Part shown: positions 1 to 8,669 of the stretch, one piece after another
Position numbering within the stretch: the first letter of the stretch is position 1
Layout of the letters: each line of letters starts with the position of its first letter
Origin: Hoeflea_A sp965228435
Lineage (GTDB): Bacteria > Pseudomonadota > Alphaproteobacteria > Rhizobiales > Rhizobiaceae
Reading direction: 5' to 3'
Assembly: GCA_965228435.1 (NCBI GenBank)
Contig: OZ245818.1
Location: forward strand, 5,146,001-5,210,000
DNA: 64,000 nucleotides
Notes under the pieces: generated by a model
Databases searched by the model: none
What the model was told of the DNA's origin: nothing
What the model saw: only the letters and a program-made list of their open reading frames with translations
Made by a program: the position numbers and the translations under genes

Positions 1-175
1 AGCCATTGTGATCATTCCGGCCGGACGCGTGGGATCGCGCCGCCAGTGAATGGCTGAGGGAGCCGTAGCCTCGGTTCCCGGATTCTCTCTCGACCGGCCA
101 TAGGCCAATTCGCGGACCGCTTGCGAAGCGGACCGATGACTTTTTGCGTCTATTGTTCAAGAGAGAGATAAGACA

Positions 176-1222
176 ATGGCAATCGAAACCCTGGCCGATC
201 TCGGCTGGAGCGGTTTTTTTCAATCGCAACTGGATCTGACGGAAATCGAAACCTGTCGGCCAGTGCGGGTGCACGCGGTGCATCGAGACAGACTCGATAT
301 CGCAAGCCTGGATGGCGAGCAGCGCCTCGCTCGAAGCCCATCTTTGGATGGGCTCGATGCGACAGTTGGCGACTGGCTGCTGCTGGGCGGCGGCAATGGT
401 CGGCCTTTGCGGCGGTTGGAGCGCAAAAGCGTATTTAAACGCCGTGCCGCCGGCACAGGCCGTTCGGTACAGTTGATCGCCGCAAATGTCGACACACTCT
501 TCATCGTGTCGTCGTGCAATCGTGACTTCAATCCGGCCCGCCTGGAACGCTATCTGGCGCTGGCGCGGGAAGCTGGCGTCATGCCGGTGGTCGTACTGAC
601 CAAGGCCGATGCCTGCGATCAGCCGGAGGGTTTCCGTCGTCAGGCGGAGTCCCTGCTGCCAGGCCTCCTGGTTGAAACAGTCGATGCCCGCGACCCTCTG
701 GAACTGAGGGGTTTGCGGGCCTGGTGTGGACGGGGCCAGACCGTGGCCCTGGTTGGGTCCTCCGGGGTCGGCAAATCCACAATCGTCAACACGTTGGCCG
801 GTGATGCCGATGTGGCAACCGGAGCTGTACGTGCCGACGACGATCGCGGCCGCCATACCACAACCGGTCGGGCAATCCACCGGCTTGCAGACGGCGGGTG
901 GCTGATCGATACGCCGGGTATGCGTGAGCTTCAGATGGTCGACACTGCAGACGGTATCGATGCCGTCTTTGAAGACATCGTGTCGCTGGCCAGCGAGTGC
1001 CGGTTTTCCGACTGCAGTCATGACGGCGAGCCGGGATGCGCGGTGCTTGCGGCCATCGAAGACGAAACGCTCGATGCCAGACGTTTGAAGAGCTATCGAA
1101 AGCTGATCGCCGAGGAGCGCTTCAATCGCGAAAGCATCGCCGAACGCAGAGCCCGCGACCGGGCCTTCGCCCGCATGGTCAATGCGACCATGCGGTCCAA
1201 AAAAGGCAGGCGGGAATTCTGA
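176..1222 (+). CDS. rsgA: Ribosome small-subunit-dependent GTPase A
   Basis: RsgA/YjeQ is a late 30S-assembly GTPase that releases maturation factors and checks the decoding centre. The 348-residue protein has the circularly permuted GTPase order that defines the family: an N-terminal OB-fold region, then G4 (TKAD, 142-145), then G1 (GSSGVGKS, 194-201), a G2 threonine run near 228-230 and G3 (DTPG, 245-248). The C-terminal zinc knuckle follows, with Cys275, Cys280, His282 and Cys288. Length and motifs are normal and complete. The start ATG is preceded by a purine-rich GAGAGAG stretch. The 175 bases upstream hold no gene that I can support. Identification is firm. Confidence 0.96.
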   Translation: MAIETLADLGWSGFFQSQLDLTEIETCRPVRVHAVHRDRLDIASLDGEQRLARSPSLDGLDATVGDWLLLGGGNGRPLRRLERKSVFKRRAAGTGRSVQLIAANVDTLFIVSSCNRDFNPARLERYLALAREAGVMPVVVLTKADACDQPEGFRRQAESLLPGLLVETVDARDPLELRGLRAWCGRGQTVALVGSSGVGKSTIVNTLAGDADVATGAVRADDDRGRHTTTGRAIHRLADGGWLIDTPGMRELQMVDTADGIDAVFEDIVSLASECRFSDCSHDGEPGCAVLAAIEDETLDARRLKSYRKLIAEERFNRESIAERRARDRAFARMVNATMRSKKGRREF

Positions 1223-1270
1223 ACAGTGCCAATGACTCGCCGCATCCTTCACTGGATGCGGCGATTGCCG

Positions 1271-1885
1271 CTATCCGGCAAAGTCGCGGCAATGATCCGG
1301 CTGGATCGGTCCAAGCAGCCAGCCCGCGATCCGGGTGTTTTTGCCATCGCGCCGCACCAGGCTGGCAAACTCCCACTCGCCTTCGGATTCGTGGAAAAAG
1401 TCGATCGTATCACCGTCCTCGATATAGCCGGTGATCTTGCTCGCTTCGTTCTTGGCGATGTGCAAGGGGACAAGGCCGTTGGACCGGATCCCGAAACAGG
1501 TCGATTCCATGCCATCGGCGACCGGGTGATCCCGAAGCAGGAGCCGTAGAGCGATCAGGTGGACATCAATCTCGGCACGTTCGGTGTCGACGTTGCAGGC
1601 GTTTTCCCGTTCATAGCGACGGATCTTCGCCACCTTGGCATGAATGTCCTTGTCGACTTCCTGCAGTTGTTGTGTGCAATCGCTGTTGTCGAACAGTGCC
1701 TGACCCAAGGGCGAGCGGAAGCACTGGCCGGCCTCGTTGTACATCGCGTTGCGCGAAAGCCAGAGATCGGGGCAGATGTCGATTGCGTGTGCGATGCTGT
1801 TCAGGGGCAACATCAGTACAAGGGCGATCGCCGGCAGTCGCCCGAGCGACCCAATGGCTTCAATCTGCCTCCCAACACGCTCCAT
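1271..1885 (-). CDS. Secreted YARHG-domain (DUF4453-like) protein
   Basis: A 204-residue exported protein. Residues 1-34 form a signal peptide: basic start, a hydrophobic stretch around 17-28 and a probable cut after AHA34. The mature N-terminus has a YARHG-like pattern (DICPDLW, then LSRN, with Cys38, Cys55 and a later Cys), seen in small periplasmic proteins of alphaproteobacteria. The C-terminal part reads like a short SH3-type beta domain (ITGYIEDGDTIDF, then WEFASLV). Function is unknown, and a periplasmic binding or cell-wall role is only a guess. It converges on rsgA. The ATG has no strong ribosome binding site, so the start is uncertain by a few codons. Confidence 0.75.
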   Translation of the reverse strand: MERVGRQIEAIGSLGRLPAIALVLMLPLNSIAHAIDICPDLWLSRNAMYNEAGQCFRSPLGQALFDNSDCTQQLQEVDKDIHAKVAKIRRYERENACNVDTERAEIDVHLIALRLLLRDHPVADGMESTCFGIRSNGLVPLHIAKNEASKITGYIEDGDTIDFFHESEGEWEFASLVRRDGKNTRIAGWLLGPIQPDHCRDFAG

Positions 1886-2142
1886 TCGCGACCGACCCGT
1901 TCCCTATTGCGGAGAAGTCCGAACTGTTGCTCTCCGCCCTTCGCCGAAGAGTTCACCGGGGACGAATATACAGCTTTTAGCCGACAAAAGGGAGCCGGAT
2001 AGTGAAGACTTCACGGGAGTATTACCGCGCAAAGCGCTCTCAACCTTTGCCCACACCGAAATGCAGTCGTTCAGAAGAAGCGCGGCAGCCGGATGGATGA
2101 GTGCGATCGCTATAGGTGGATTGCGCAGGATCTTGGTGCTTG

Positions 2143-2180
2143 CTGCACCATAATTGGTAATAGTCCGAAATATGGTGCAG
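2143..2180. promoter_or_regulatory. 10-bp perfect inverted repeat, putative operator
   Basis: CTGCACCATA (2143-2152) and TATGGTGCAG (2171-2180) are a perfect inverted repeat separated by 18 bases. It lies about 75 bases upstream of the amidohydrolase start in an otherwise featureless 370-base gap (1886-2255). A smaller dyad, ATTG-TCCG-CAAT, follows directly at 2181-2192. Half-sites about 2.7 helical turns apart suit a dimeric or tetrameric repressor. The two regulators encoded just downstream are obvious candidates to bind it. This is inference from symmetry and position only. Confidence 0.5.
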
Positions 2181-2255
2181 ATTGTCCGCAATGTGGCTTG
2201 GTTGCTCCCGCCTTTGCGGGCACCGTGGCGTCAAACCAAGCCGCTGGAGGACGAC

Positions 2256-3536
2256 ATGGCACAACTTCTCATCACGAATGCTCAGATCTGGGACGGCGAT
2301 GCCGATTCGACCTACCAGGGCGACGTTACCATCGAGGGCAACCGCATCGTCAGCGTAGTCCGGCCGAACGGCGATGCGCCGCCACACGGTGGGGACGTGA
2401 TCGACGGCAGTGGCATGACGTTGATGCCGGGGCTGGTGGAGGGGCATTGCCATCCGAGCTTCACCGGCGTCAATGAGCCGCCGGAATTGGGGCGTATTGG
2501 TCCGGAAGAGCACATGCTCCTGACCGCGCAGAACCTGCGAACGCTTCTCGATCACGGGTTCACGTCGATATTCGAAGCCGCATCGGCAAAACCACTGCTG
2601 GGTGTAACGGCGCGCAATGCCATCGAAAACGGGCTGATCGCCGGACCGCGCATGCGCGCGGCGAGCCCCGAAATCACCACGACGGCCGGTCTCGGTGACG
2701 AAAGACTGCGTCACCTTCATCAGGAGAGTTTTGGTCTGGTGGCCGATGGTCCCGACGAAATGCGTCGCGTGGCACGGGAGTGCGTGCGCGATGGGGTCGA
2801 CAATCTGAAGATCAACATTTCCGGCGACGAATTCGTCAGCCATGCCCGCGCCGAAATCACGCCACTGGAAGACGAAGAACTGGCGGCGCTGGTGAAGGTT
2901 GCGCGGACTTTCGGCAAGACCATCGCAGCACATGCGCGGTCGCCGCAGTCGGTTAAGATGGCCGTGCGCCACAACATCGATTGCATCTACCACTGCGATT
3001 TTGCCGATGAAGAAGCGCTCGACATGCTGGAGAGCGTCAAGGAGACATCCTTCGTCGGCCCGGCCTTTGGCCTGGTTCACAACAGCACCCGCGAGGGCGA
3101 GATTGCGGGGATCACTCCCGAGGTATGCGAACAGCTCGATCTCTATCGGAAATTCGATGCCTGCTGCGCCACCTATCACGAAATCCGCAAGCGCGGAATT
3201 CGCGTGGTCATCGGAGGCGACTACGGTTTCGCCGTGACCCCGATGGGTCAGAATGCCCGCGACATTGAACATTTTGTGCGCCATTTTGGGTATTCGCCGG
3301 TGGAGGCCCTGCGTTGTGCGACCAAAGTTGGCGCGGAGCTGTTGGGCATGGCCGACAGTCTCGGCAAGGTTCGGGAGGGCTACCTGGCCGATCTTCTGCT
3401 TGTTCGCGGTGACCCCACCCAGGATGTCTCGTTGCTGCAGCACAAGGAAAATCTGGCGATGATCATGAAGGACGGCGTTCTGCACAAGGACCCGCGCGGC
3501 GCGACAGCCGACAGCGGTTTGATTCAGGCCGCCTAG
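2256..3536 (+). CDS. Metal-dependent amidohydrolase (imidazolonepropionase-like)
   Basis: A 426-residue member of the amidohydrolase superfamily, TIM-barrel hydrolases that cleave amide or cyclic amide bonds with one or two metals. Visible are the N-terminal beta-sandwich strand (LLITNAQIWDGD), the metal-binding HxH motif (EGHCHPS, His64 and His66), Lys185 in KINISGDE as a possible carboxylated bridging lysine, His226 (AAHA), His246 (YHCDF) and Asp322 (GGDYG). The C-terminal strand GYLADLLLVRGDP returns to the sandwich domain. The ATG at 2256 is chosen because CTGGAGGA lies just upstream. An in-frame GTG 102 bases earlier lacks a binding site. The substrate is unknown. The two regulators and the formamidase-like hydrolase downstream suggest one catabolic unit. 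Confidence 0.88.
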   Translation: MAQLLITNAQIWDGDADSTYQGDVTIEGNRIVSVVRPNGDAPPHGGDVIDGSGMTLMPGLVEGHCHPSFTGVNEPPELGRIGPEEHMLLTAQNLRTLLDHGFTSIFEAASAKPLLGVTARNAIENGLIAGPRMRAASPEITTTAGLGDERLRHLHQESFGLVADGPDEMRRVARECVRDGVDNLKINISGDEFVSHARAEITPLEDEELAALVKVARTFGKTIAAHARSPQSVKMAVRHNIDCIYHCDFADEEALDMLESVKETSFVGPAFGLVHNSTREGEIAGITPEVCEQLDLYRKFDACCATYHEIRKRGIRVVIGGDYGFAVTPMGQNARDIEHFVRHFGYSPVEALRCATKVGAELLGMADSLGKVREGYLADLLLVRGDPTQDVSLLQHKENLAMIMKDGVLHKDPRGATADSGLIQAA

Positions 3537-3542
3537 GAAATC

Positions 3543-4910
3543 ATGGCAGAGGCGCGCAAACCGGCGAAACGGACCAACCTGACGCGTCTGACCGCTGTTC
3601 TCAGCGGCTTCGACATGCGCAATGCACCCCGCCGGACGAGCGACATCATTGTCGAACTGGGCTTGTCCAGGACAACGGGATTTGCGCTTCTTCGCGCGAT
3701 GGTCAAGGCACAGCTGCTGGAGCGCACGGATCATGGTCTTCTGCGTCTGGGACCGGCGACACGGCGGCTGATCTTCGCGCCGATCGACGGGCATCACGCC
3801 CAGCCGATATCCGGCCGCGTGTCCGCTGCGCCATCGTCCAGCGAAAAGTCGGTTTTCCATCGCTCTGAAGGCGCTTGGAATGCCGCCATGACGGATCTCT
3901 CGGACACCAGCCGGTATGGCCGCTCTGGCCCCGTCAAGATCGGTTTTGCAAACGCGTCTCTGTCCAATCCCTGGCGTCGCGCTCTGCTGGACAGCATGCA
4001 CTACGCGGTGCGTCTGCATCGGGACAGAATTTCCGGATTCATCACCAGCGATGCCGACGACGATGTTGGGCTGCAATGCGACCAGATCAATGAAATGGTC
4101 GGCGACGGCGTGGACCTGCTGATAGTCAGCGCGGCCCAGGATCAATCTGGCCGCATCGCCGAATGTATCGACCGCCACGGACGCAAGGGTCTGCCGGTTG
4201 TGGCCGTTGACCGGCGACCGTCTGACCTTGCATCCATTGTGAGTTTCGTAACCGCGTCGGATGCGACCGTCGGAGGTGAGGCTGCATTGTGGCTCGCCGA
4301 GCGGCTCAAGGGGAAGGGACGGATCTGGATGTTGAGCGGCGTGGAAGGAGCCAGTCCAGCGATCCGACGCCGCCAAAGTGCGCTCGAAGTCTTTGAGGGA
4401 TTTGGCGCAATCAATGTCGAGGCTATCCGGGATACCGGCTGGACCGAGGCCGGGGGCAGGGCGGCGGTGCTCGAACTGCTTGACGAATACGGCCATCCGC
4501 CGGACGGCGTCTGGTGTGATTCCGGCCTGCAGGGCGTCGGTTCGATCCAGGCCTTTCTGGATCTCGGTCTGCCGGTGCCCGCCCATACGGGCGGTGATCT
4601 CAACAAAATGTACAAACTGGCCATAAGGCACTCCGTTCCCTTTGTTGCCGTCGACTATTCCGCGGCGATGGGGGCCCGCTCGATCGAGACGGCACTGGCT
4701 GTGCTGGATGGCATCCCGGTTGCGCGGCGCATCGAAACGCCGCTGACGACGGTCATGCCGCGGGGTTGCGAGACCAGGTCGGTCAAGGCCGACGAATGGG
4801 CAGAATTGCATGTGCGTTGGGACTTGCCGGATGACGCCGTGCTGTCGCAGGGGCCGAGCCTTCCCATGCCTGGCCGGGATGTTTCGATGGGAGCTGCCAG
4901 TGGCCTATGA
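3543..4910 (+). CDS. Hybrid regulator: IclR-type wHTH fused to RbsB-like sensor domain
   Basis: A 455-residue regulator with an unusual architecture. Residues ~10-75 form an IclR-like winged helix (helices through SDIIVELGLSRTTGFALLRA, wing LLERTDHGLLRLG). After a linker, ~129-430 is a type-1 periplasmic-binding-protein fold like RbsB (VKIGFANASLSNPW, GVDLLIVSAA, LPVVAVDRR, DGVWCDSGLQGVGSI). IclR proteins normally carry a GAF-like effector domain, and RbsB-like sensors normally sit behind a LacI HTH. No signal peptide is seen, so this is a cytoplasmic sugar- or nucleoside-sensing transcription factor rather than a transporter part. It starts 6 bases after the amidohydrolase stop and overlaps the next gene. 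Confidence 0.85.
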   Translation: MAEARKPAKRTNLTRLTAVLSGFDMRNAPRRTSDIIVELGLSRTTGFALLRAMVKAQLLERTDHGLLRLGPATRRLIFAPIDGHHAQPISGRVSAAPSSSEKSVFHRSEGAWNAAMTDLSDTSRYGRSGPVKIGFANASLSNPWRRALLDSMHYAVRLHRDRISGFITSDADDDVGLQCDQINEMVGDGVDLLIVSAAQDQSGRIAECIDRHGRKGLPVVAVDRRPSDLASIVSFVTASDATVGGEAALWLAERLKGKGRIWMLSGVEGASPAIRRRQSALEVFEGFGAINVEAIRDTGWTEAGGRAAVLELLDEYGHPPDGVWCDSGLQGVGSIQAFLDLGLPVPAHTGGDLNKMYKLAIRHSVPFVAVDYSAAMGARSIETALAVLDGIPVARRIETPLTTVMPRGCETRSVKADEWAELHVRWDLPDDAVLSQGPSLPMPGRDVSMGAASGL

Positions 4911-5520
4911 CCCCTATGCCAAGGCGATCGGCAGTTTTCTCAATCTGGTGGAGGCGTCAGCTTCGCACCGGCACGACCGGCCACGCCGACTGGCGCTCGA
5001 TGTCGGCCTGCCGCCGTCTTCGGGCTATCGCGCGATTGCAACGCTTGAAGCAACTCAGTTCCTGGCCCGGGATCTCGATGGGGTCTACGCGCCGGGCCGA
5101 CAATTATGGCGGGTCGGATTGAACGCCTGGGGGCTTGGCGCACTGTTCCCTGGTGTTGAGCCAGTGCTCGCCCGTTTAAGGCGCGATACGCGGCGCACCG
5201 CATTCGCCGGCATTGTTGCCAGACGTCAACTGTCGGTCGGCCCCTATTCTTCGGGTCGAGGATACGAATTCGTGGTGCCGGATGACCCGGTATTGGACCT
5301 CGAAGCCGCGACGGAGACGAACGGCGTTACCCAACTGCGAACCGGACCACTGGTTGCGGAGGTGGCTTCTGTCAAAAGCAGTGAGGAAGGCGCCGAGGCA
5401 GTGGTTGGCATCTTCAGACACGCCGGCGCGTCCGCGGAAGCCGCGGACACCGGCGTAGCCATCCGTAGCGCGGCGGCTCGACTGCGCGATGCAGGGGAGC
5501 GAGCTGATGGCCGGGCGTGA
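4900..5520 (+). CDS. Short IclR-like transcriptional regulator
   Basis: About 206 residues from a GTG start at 4900. GGGAG lies six bases upstream, and an in-frame ATG at 4879 is the alternative. The N-terminal ~70 residues repeat the IclR winged-helix pattern of the preceding protein (AIGSFLNLVEA, LALDVGLPPSSGYRAIATL, FLARDLDGVYAPG). The remaining ~120 residues are shorter than an IclR effector domain and lack its usual features. It overlaps the preceding stop codon and the next start, so the genes are probably translationally coupled. It may form mixed complexes with the hybrid regulator or be a degenerated copy. Function beyond DNA binding is unknown. Confidence 0.7.
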   Translation: MAYDPYAKAIGSFLNLVEASASHRHDRPRRLALDVGLPPSSGYRAIATLEATQFLARDLDGVYAPGRQLWRVGLNAWGLGALFPGVEPVLARLRRDTRRTAFAGIVARRQLSVGPYSSGRGYEFVVPDDPVLDLEAATETNGVTQLRTGPLVAEVASVKSSEEGAEAVVGIFRHAGASAEAADTGVAIRSAAARLRDAGERADGRA

Positions 5521-6301
5521 TTATTGGGACCGACAATTGCAGTTCTCGACAATCCTGGACGACTTCGACGAACAGTTGGACTGGATGCGGGCGACAAGCT
5601 CCGCATGGTCCGGTTCCAACGAAACACATCATCAGGCGACCGGCTCTGACGCGCGTCAATGGATCGAATGGACCGGTGAGCCCGGGGCACACACAATGCT
5701 GCCGGTGTTCGTCCACGGCGGTTACTGGCGTGCCCTTGACGCGCCGATGCATCGGTTCGTGCTTGCCGGGCTGACACGGTTTTCGGGGGTGGCGGCCAAT
5801 GTCGAATATCGGTTGATGCCGGGCTCCTCAATGGATGATCTCGTTGCTGATGTTTCAGCGGCGTTGAAAAGCGCTGAGGCACGGGTTGGAGCGGGATCCC
5901 TCCTGGTGGTCGGCCATTCGGCAGGAGCCCACCTGGCGCTGTGCGCTTTGCGCCAATCCGGTCTCGAGGATGCGATTGCGGGCGTTGTCGCCATCAGCGG
6001 CCTTTACGATCTGGAGCCGGTTCGCAACAGCTTCCTTCAGGATGAGATCGGCCTCGACGGAGAAACTGCAGAAACGTGGTCGCCGTTGCGGTGGTCAAAG
6101 CCGTTCGCTGCGAGAACGCTATTCGTGACAGGTGCAGACGAGACGCCGGTTTTCCAGGACCAGGCCGATGTCATGGCCAAAGCAACACCCGGAAACCGAC
6201 TGCGGATAGAGGCGTGCCATCATATGAACCTTCTCAGGCAACTTTCGGGTGGTCGAACGGCTCTCGCCGACGCCATTGAGGCCCATTTTCCGCAATTGTA
6301 A
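5507..6301 (+). CDS. Alpha/beta hydrolase, arylformamidase (kynurenine formamidase)-like
   Basis: A 264-residue alpha/beta-hydrolase. The oxyanion motif HGGYW (70-74) is typical of arylformamidases of the BNA7/AFMID type. The nucleophile elbow is GHSAG with Ser138. Acid Asp211 and His238/239 complete a plausible triad. Family members hydrolyse N-formylkynurenine or small esters and amides. No kynurenine-pathway gene lies nearby, so the real substrate may be a ring-opened product of the upstream amidohydrolase. The ATG at 5507 is chosen because GGGGAG precedes it by seven bases. It overlaps the IclR-like gene by 14 bases, which supports one transcript from 2256. Confidence 0.83.
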   Translation: MAGRDYWDRQLQFSTILDDFDEQLDWMRATSSAWSGSNETHHQATGSDARQWIEWTGEPGAHTMLPVFVHGGYWRALDAPMHRFVLAGLTRFSGVAANVEYRLMPGSSMDDLVADVSAALKSAEARVGAGSLLVVGHSAGAHLALCALRQSGLEDAIAGVVAISGLYDLEPVRNSFLQDEIGLDGETAETWSPLRWSKPFAARTLFVTGADETPVFQDQADVMAKATPGNRLRIEACHHMNLLRQLSGGRTALADAIEAHFPQL

Positions 6302-6307
6302 GAGAAA

Positions 6308-7180
6308 TCAGGCGTCTGGATTCGCTGGCTGGTGCACAGCGATCCCAAGCATGACAAGTGCGATGCCGACGAGATCCCGAACCGTTGGGATCTGGGCCAG
6401 GACGATCGCGGCGATGATGGTGGCGGTTGCCGGCAGCATCGCCAGCAGCAGCGCAAACGATGCTCGCGGCAGCCGAGACATGGCAAGCTGGTCGCAAATA
6501 TAGGGTATGACGGACGAGCAGATGCCGACACCGATGCCGGCCAGCACCAGTTGCAGGCTGTCGAAAGCCTGCATGGCCTGGAGCAGGCCGATCGGCATCA
6601 GGACGACGAAGGCGATGATCATTGCGGCCCCAAGGCGCTGGACGCCGTCGGATGCACCATTCGCCGCCGCTTGGTGGCCGAGCACGATGTAGCCGACGAA
6701 AAGAGTGGCGTTGAGTGCCGCCCAGGCAAGCCCAGCCGGGTCGCTCTGCCAAGTCACGTCGATGAGCAGGACCACGCCCATGACGGCGAGCGCCAAGGCA
6801 GCCAAATTGCGACGTGTGCGCAAACCGTAAAGCGCGACGCCGATCGTGCCGACAAACTCCATGGCCGCCACGAGGCTCATGGGCAGACGGTCGAGAGCCA
6901 GATAGAAGGCCGTGTTCATCACCGCAAGGCAGAGACCGAGTCCGATGAGCAGCAGCCGCGTCCGCCCATCTGCCGCTCGCAACGTCTGCCAGGGGCGGGT
7001 GAACGGCGCCAATACCAGAGCGGCAGATGCGATGCGAAACCAGGCAACCCCGAGAACCCCGACGGCCGGAAACAGCAAAACTGCAAAAGAGGGGCCGAGA
7101 TAGTGAAACACCGCACTGATGGCGAACCAGGTCTGTGGGGGCGCAGAGTTCGCGACGCGGTTCAGGGAGGCAGAGGGCAT
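6308..7180 (-). CDS. EamA-family (RhtA-type) exporter
   Basis: A 290-residue inner-membrane protein with about ten hydrophobic helices arranged as two EamA repeats. Family members such as RhtA export amino acids and related metabolites. Signature-like pieces are WFRIASAALVLAPF, LDRLPMSLVAAMEFVG and the second-repeat CSSVIPYICDQLAMSRLP. The start is set at ATG 7180 because AAGGAT precedes it; an upstream in-frame GTG (7204) has no such site. It is transcribed divergently from the Lrp/AsnC regulator at 7285, the classical arrangement for an amino-acid exporter controlled by its own sensor. Confidence 0.88.
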   Translation of the reverse strand: MPSASLNRVANSAPPQTWFAISAVFHYLGPSFAVLLFPAVGVLGVAWFRIASAALVLAPFTRPWQTLRAADGRTRLLLIGLGLCLAVMNTAFYLALDRLPMSLVAAMEFVGTIGVALYGLRTRRNLAALALAVMGVVLLIDVTWQSDPAGLAWAALNATLFVGYIVLGHQAAANGASDGVQRLGAAMIIAFVVLMPIGLLQAMQAFDSLQLVLAGIGVGICSSVIPYICDQLAMSRLPRASFALLLAMLPATATIIAAIVLAQIPTVRDLVGIALVMLGIAVHQPANPDA

Positions 7181-7284
7181 GGACCATCCTTTCGATACCC
7201 TCACTATGCGAGTTGAAATCCCTGTTTTGCATAATTGATCAATGCTATGATAGACGAAATATTATCGAATAGAAGGGCAGGTAG

Positions 7285-7767
7285 ATGAAACGCCTTCGAT
7301 ACGAAGATGGTCCGATTGACCCAGTGGATCGCAAATTGCTTGCGGCGTTGATCGACAATGCGCGCATCAGCACGGCGGAACTGGCGAGAACGGTCGGTCT
7401 GTCGGCGCCCAGTGTCGCCGAGCGGATCAGGCGTCTCGAAGAAGCCGGTGTCATTGAGGGCTACACAGCGCGGATCAATCCGGAAGCGCTGGGCTTGCCG
7501 ATTTCCGCCTGGTTGAGAATTCGTCCGGTTCCCGGCGCTCTTGGCACGGTCGCCAAAATACTTCAGGGCCTGCCGGAGATCGTCGAGTGCGACCGCATTA
7601 CTGGTGAAGACTGTTTTCTGGCGCGCGCCCACGTGCCGTCGGTCACGGATCTGGAAGCGTTGATCGACGAGATCATTCCGCATGCCATGACGAACACGTC
7701 GATTATTCAGTCATCGCCGGTGCCGCGGCGCCTGCCGCCGGTCCTGCAAGGCGACGGCGACCGCTAA
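7285..7767 (+). CDS. Lrp/AsnC-family transcriptional regulator
   Basis: A 160-residue feast/famine regulator. Residues ~10-70 form the AsnC-type HTH (IDPVDRKLLAALIDNAR, ELARTVGLSAPSVAERI, EEAGVIEGY). Residues ~75-150 form the RAM ligand-binding ferredoxin-like fold (LRIRPVPGA, IVECDRITGEDCFLARAHV). Such proteins sense amino acids and usually control a neighbouring transporter. Here that is the divergent EamA exporter, about 100 bases away across an AT-rich gap that must hold both promoters. Confidence 0.92.
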   Translation: MKRLRYEDGPIDPVDRKLLAALIDNARISTAELARTVGLSAPSVAERIRRLEEAGVIEGYTARINPEALGLPISAWLRIRPVPGALGTVAKILQGLPEIVECDRITGEDCFLARAHVPSVTDLEALIDEIIPHAMTNTSIIQSSPVPRRLPPVLQGDGDR

Positions 7768-7778
7768 ACGAGCTGCCC

Positions 7779-8543
7779 TCAGGTCCTGTTGATGGAGACA
7801 CCGCCATCGACCAGCAGCGACGTGCCTGTGACGAAACTTGCCCGGTCCGAGGCGAGGTAGAGGGCTGCCTCCGCGATCTCCTCTGGCTGGGCAATGCGCT
7901 TGAGTGCATGAAGTCCGGCGACAAAGTCCCGCGTTTCCGGGGTGTTGGCGGCCGACTGTCCCATCGGCGTATCGGTACCGCCGGGCAGCAGGGCATTGGC
8001 GCGGATGCCGTGCGGCCCGTACTCCGCCGCCAGAACCTGTGCCAATCCGATAAGGCCGGCCTTGCTGGCGGCATAGGCCGACATTCCGGGCATGCCGGCG
8101 GTGTGGCCGACGAAGGTCGAGGTGAAGATCAGCGATCCGCCGCCACGCTCCAGCATGGCCGGAATCTGGTGTTTGGCACCGAGGTAAGCGCTGGTCAAAT
8201 TGGTGTCCAGCGTGTCGCGCCAGTCGTCGGACGATAGCTCCGTCACCGGCCCCAATGCGCCCAGAGCGCCGGCATTGTTGAAGGCGATATCGAGCCCGCC
8301 CAGTTCAGTGGCGGCACGATCGACCAGCATTTGTGCGAATTCCTCGTCGCGAATGTCGCCAGCCATGGCAATGGCAATGCCGCCTTGTTTGTCGATGTCC
8401 GACACCAGCTCGGTCAAGGCATCGTGGTTCCGCGCGGTAACGATAGCGGCGGCACCTTCCCGGCAAAACAGGTGCGCTGCCGCCCGGCCGATTCCGGAAC
8501 TTGCTCCCGTGATGATGGCAGCCTTTCCCTCAAGCAGTCCCAT
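7779..8543 (-). CDS. Short-chain dehydrogenase/reductase
   Basis: A 254-residue classical SDR: cofactor loop TGASSGIG (12-19), NNAG (89-92) and the catalytic set Asn115, Ser142, Tyr157 and Lys161 (YAASK). The C-terminal GTSLLVDGG stretch is typical of FabG/glucose-dehydrogenase-like members. An Arg in TARN after the second strand suggests a preference for NADP(H). The ATG at 8543 is used because GAGGA precedes it by eight bases; a TTG two codons upstream is less likely. It ends 11 bases from the convergent AsnC gene. The substrate cannot be told. Confidence 0.88.
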   Translation of the reverse strand: MGLLEGKAAIITGASSGIGRAAAHLFCREGAAAIVTARNHDALTELVSDIDKQGGIAIAMAGDIRDEEFAQMLVDRAATELGGLDIAFNNAGALGALGPVTELSSDDWRDTLDTNLTSAYLGAKHQIPAMLERGGGSLIFTSTFVGHTAGMPGMSAYAASKAGLIGLAQVLAAEYGPHGIRANALLPGGTDTPMGQSAANTPETRDFVAGLHALKRIAQPEEIAEAALYLASDRASFVTGTSLLVDGGVSINRT

Positions 8544-8669
8544 GGTCAAATCCTCGTCTGTTGTTTGATCCTTGATGCCGTCCTAGTGAGGCTGACGGGT
8601 GGGCGCTTCCCGCTTCTTGCCGTAGAACCGAATTACGGATCGACATCGAACCGCCGCGGCGCGTTTTTC

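Noticed and set aside
117..131. CCGCTT-GCG-AAGCGG hairpin followed by TTTTT, as a terminator for a gene before the window
   Set aside because: The stem is only six pairs and the T-run comes eight bases later. No upstream gene can be seen to support it.
2040..4811. A 923-codon open frame on the minus strand across the amidohydrolase and regulator genes
   Set aside because: It is antisense to two well-supported genes, its translation has no domain, membrane or repeat pattern and is very rich in His, Arg and Gln. It is a GC-codon shadow.
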